Positions 5,813 through 6,113 of a stretch of 6,113 nucleotides of DNA are shown piece after piece. The notes beneath the pieces were generated by a model. The model ran no database searches and had not been told where the DNA came from. It saw nothing but the letters and a program-made list of their open reading frames with translations. How positions within the stretch are numbered: position 1 is the stretch's first letter; each line of letters opens with the position of its first letter. The DNA lies in assembly GCA_964542855.1 (NCBI GenBank), contig CAZIWJ010000219.1:1-6113 (forward strand). Direction: 5' to 3'. A program made the translations under genes and the position numbers. The DNA is from CAZIWJ01 sp964542855 (GTDB lineage Bacteria > Bacteroidota > Bacteroidia > Cytophagales > Cyclobacteriaceae).

Positions 5813-5878
5813 CGCTAACTATCCGTATAACGCTTGCTACCATTTTCCGGATTAGTTAGCAATTGCCACTATTTCAGG
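5792..5878. repeat. 87-bp imperfect palindrome in the spacer upstream of hemW
   Basis: The left arm (5792-5825) and right arm (5848-5878) pair in four blocks. These are CCTGAAAT with ATTTCAGG, then AGTGGCAA with TTGCCACT, then GCTAACTA with TAGTTAGC, then TCCG with CGGA, separated by small bulges and mismatches. About 22 bases remain as loop. As RNA or extruded DNA it would make a strong long hairpin. No T-run follows on either strand, so it is not a typical intrinsic terminator. It could be a REP/MITE-like repeat or the 3' processing or stability structure of the gene to its right. The integron attC consensus end boxes are absent. Confidence 0.65.
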
Positions 5879-5950
5879 GACGAATCGTTAATTCATCATT
5901 GCTTGCATACACTCACTACAGAAATATTATGCCATTAGGCTATCGTACTG

Positions 5951-6113
5951 TTATTCAGCAAGGTAACTACCTGAGGTTATTCCGTATTTGGGAATAAGTG
6001 CTGAAAAGGCACTCAGTTGTAACCACCGAAAAGACAAGACAAAAATCCAAACGCTTACGCTAATATGCTCTAGCATTCTTATAAAGAACCAGGAAATGAT
6101 TGCGACTAGTAGG
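5951..6113 (-). pseudogene. Decayed C-terminal end of an FtsX/MacB-type ABC permease (partial)
   Basis: A minus-strand frame enters from the right edge and stays open for 53 codons to a TAA at 5951-5953. Its start, LLVAIISWFFIRMLEHISVS followed by VWIFVLS, resembles the last transmembrane helices of FtsX/MacB-like permeases, which typically read like ISW-FM--WL--FAYR followed by WWIFVLAG. Here about four residues (the FAYR segment) seem to be missing between LEH and ISV. After VLS the frame loses resemblance. A neighbouring frame instead reads SVVTTECLFSTYSQIRNNLR and stops at 5967-5969, which loosely recalls the usual ending TVSYQ-IRAA--NPV-SLR. Together this suggests a small deletion plus a frameshift near the T-rich stretch around 6040-6050. 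Only the last part is visible, and recognition is by memory of family patterns, so an unrelated small membrane frame remains possible. Confidence 0.42.

Larger units (their letters stand above)
5719..5950. other. Non-coding spacer between the permease remnant and hemW
   Basis: No credible gene is seen here. Besides the 87-bp palindrome, the 20-bp dyad and the weak candidate promoter, the part at 5879-5950 shows no recognisable structure. One short frame runs through its right side on the plus strand, but it has no recognisable protein features. Confidence 0.6.

Noticed and set aside
5571..5843. 90-residue minus-strand frame overlapping the start of hemW
   Set aside because: It lies in another frame of the well-supported hemW gene and crosses its leader repeats; it shows no family features.
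5792..5878. Integron attC site
   Set aside because: The size and bulged palindrome fit, but the GTTRRRY and RYYYAAC end boxes are not met and no cassette or integrase is nearby.
5929..5997. 22-codon plus-strand frame starting MPLGYRTV
   Set aside because: It has no promoter or recognisable protein, is very short, and overlaps the better supported minus-strand permease remnant.
5962..6024. Possible three-way-junction RNA: outer helix enclosing hairpins TTATTCC/GGAATAA and GTGC/GCAC
   Set aside because: The helices are short, with an A-A mismatch and an internal loop. No known riboswitch or RNA class fits, and the same bases read as permease-like coding remnant on the minus strand. Chance pairing is the simpler explanation.
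6065..6076. 12-bp palindrome ATGCT-CT-AGCAT
   Set aside because: It is short and lies inside the permease-like coding remnant, so it is probably incidental.

Overview
The window looks like chromosomal DNA of a Bacteroidota species, most probably from the Cytophagales. Three things point there. Clean promoters of the Bacteroidota form (TTG, 19-20 nt spacer, TAnnTTTG) stand in front of the tRNA and gap. The genes lack Shine-Dalgarno sites. The large sensor protein has the GAF / Glu-Gln-rich coiled coil / PAS layout common in that group. This placement is inference; no database search was possible.

Layout from left to right: the 5' part of a tRNA-Glu(UUC) gene on the minus strand, cut by the window edge; a divergent promoter region; gap (glyceraldehyde-3-phosphate dehydrogenase) on the plus strand with an intrinsic terminator. 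Convergent to gap is a minus-strand block. Read in its own direction it starts at the right edge with what looks like the decayed C-terminal end of an FtsX/MacB-type ABC permease, followed by a spacer holding a long imperfect palindrome. Then come hemW (radical-SAM heme chaperone), a stand-alone Lon N-terminal-domain protein, a 296-bp non-coding gap with inverted repeats, and a 762-aa two-TM sensor with tandem HAMP, GAF and PAS modules but no kinase, cyclase or other output domain.

hemW and the Lon-domain gene lie 63 bp apart on the same strand and could be co-transcribed. The sensor is separated from them by its own candidate promoter and is probably an independent unit. gap and tRNA-Glu are ordinary housekeeping genes driven from back-to-back promoters.

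I see no clear new multi-gene system. The items most worth a second look are the sensor without an output domain, the two inverted-repeat structures in the spacers (3711-3844 and 5792-5878), short perfect inverted repeats in front of hemW and the sensor gene, and the permease remnant at the right edge.
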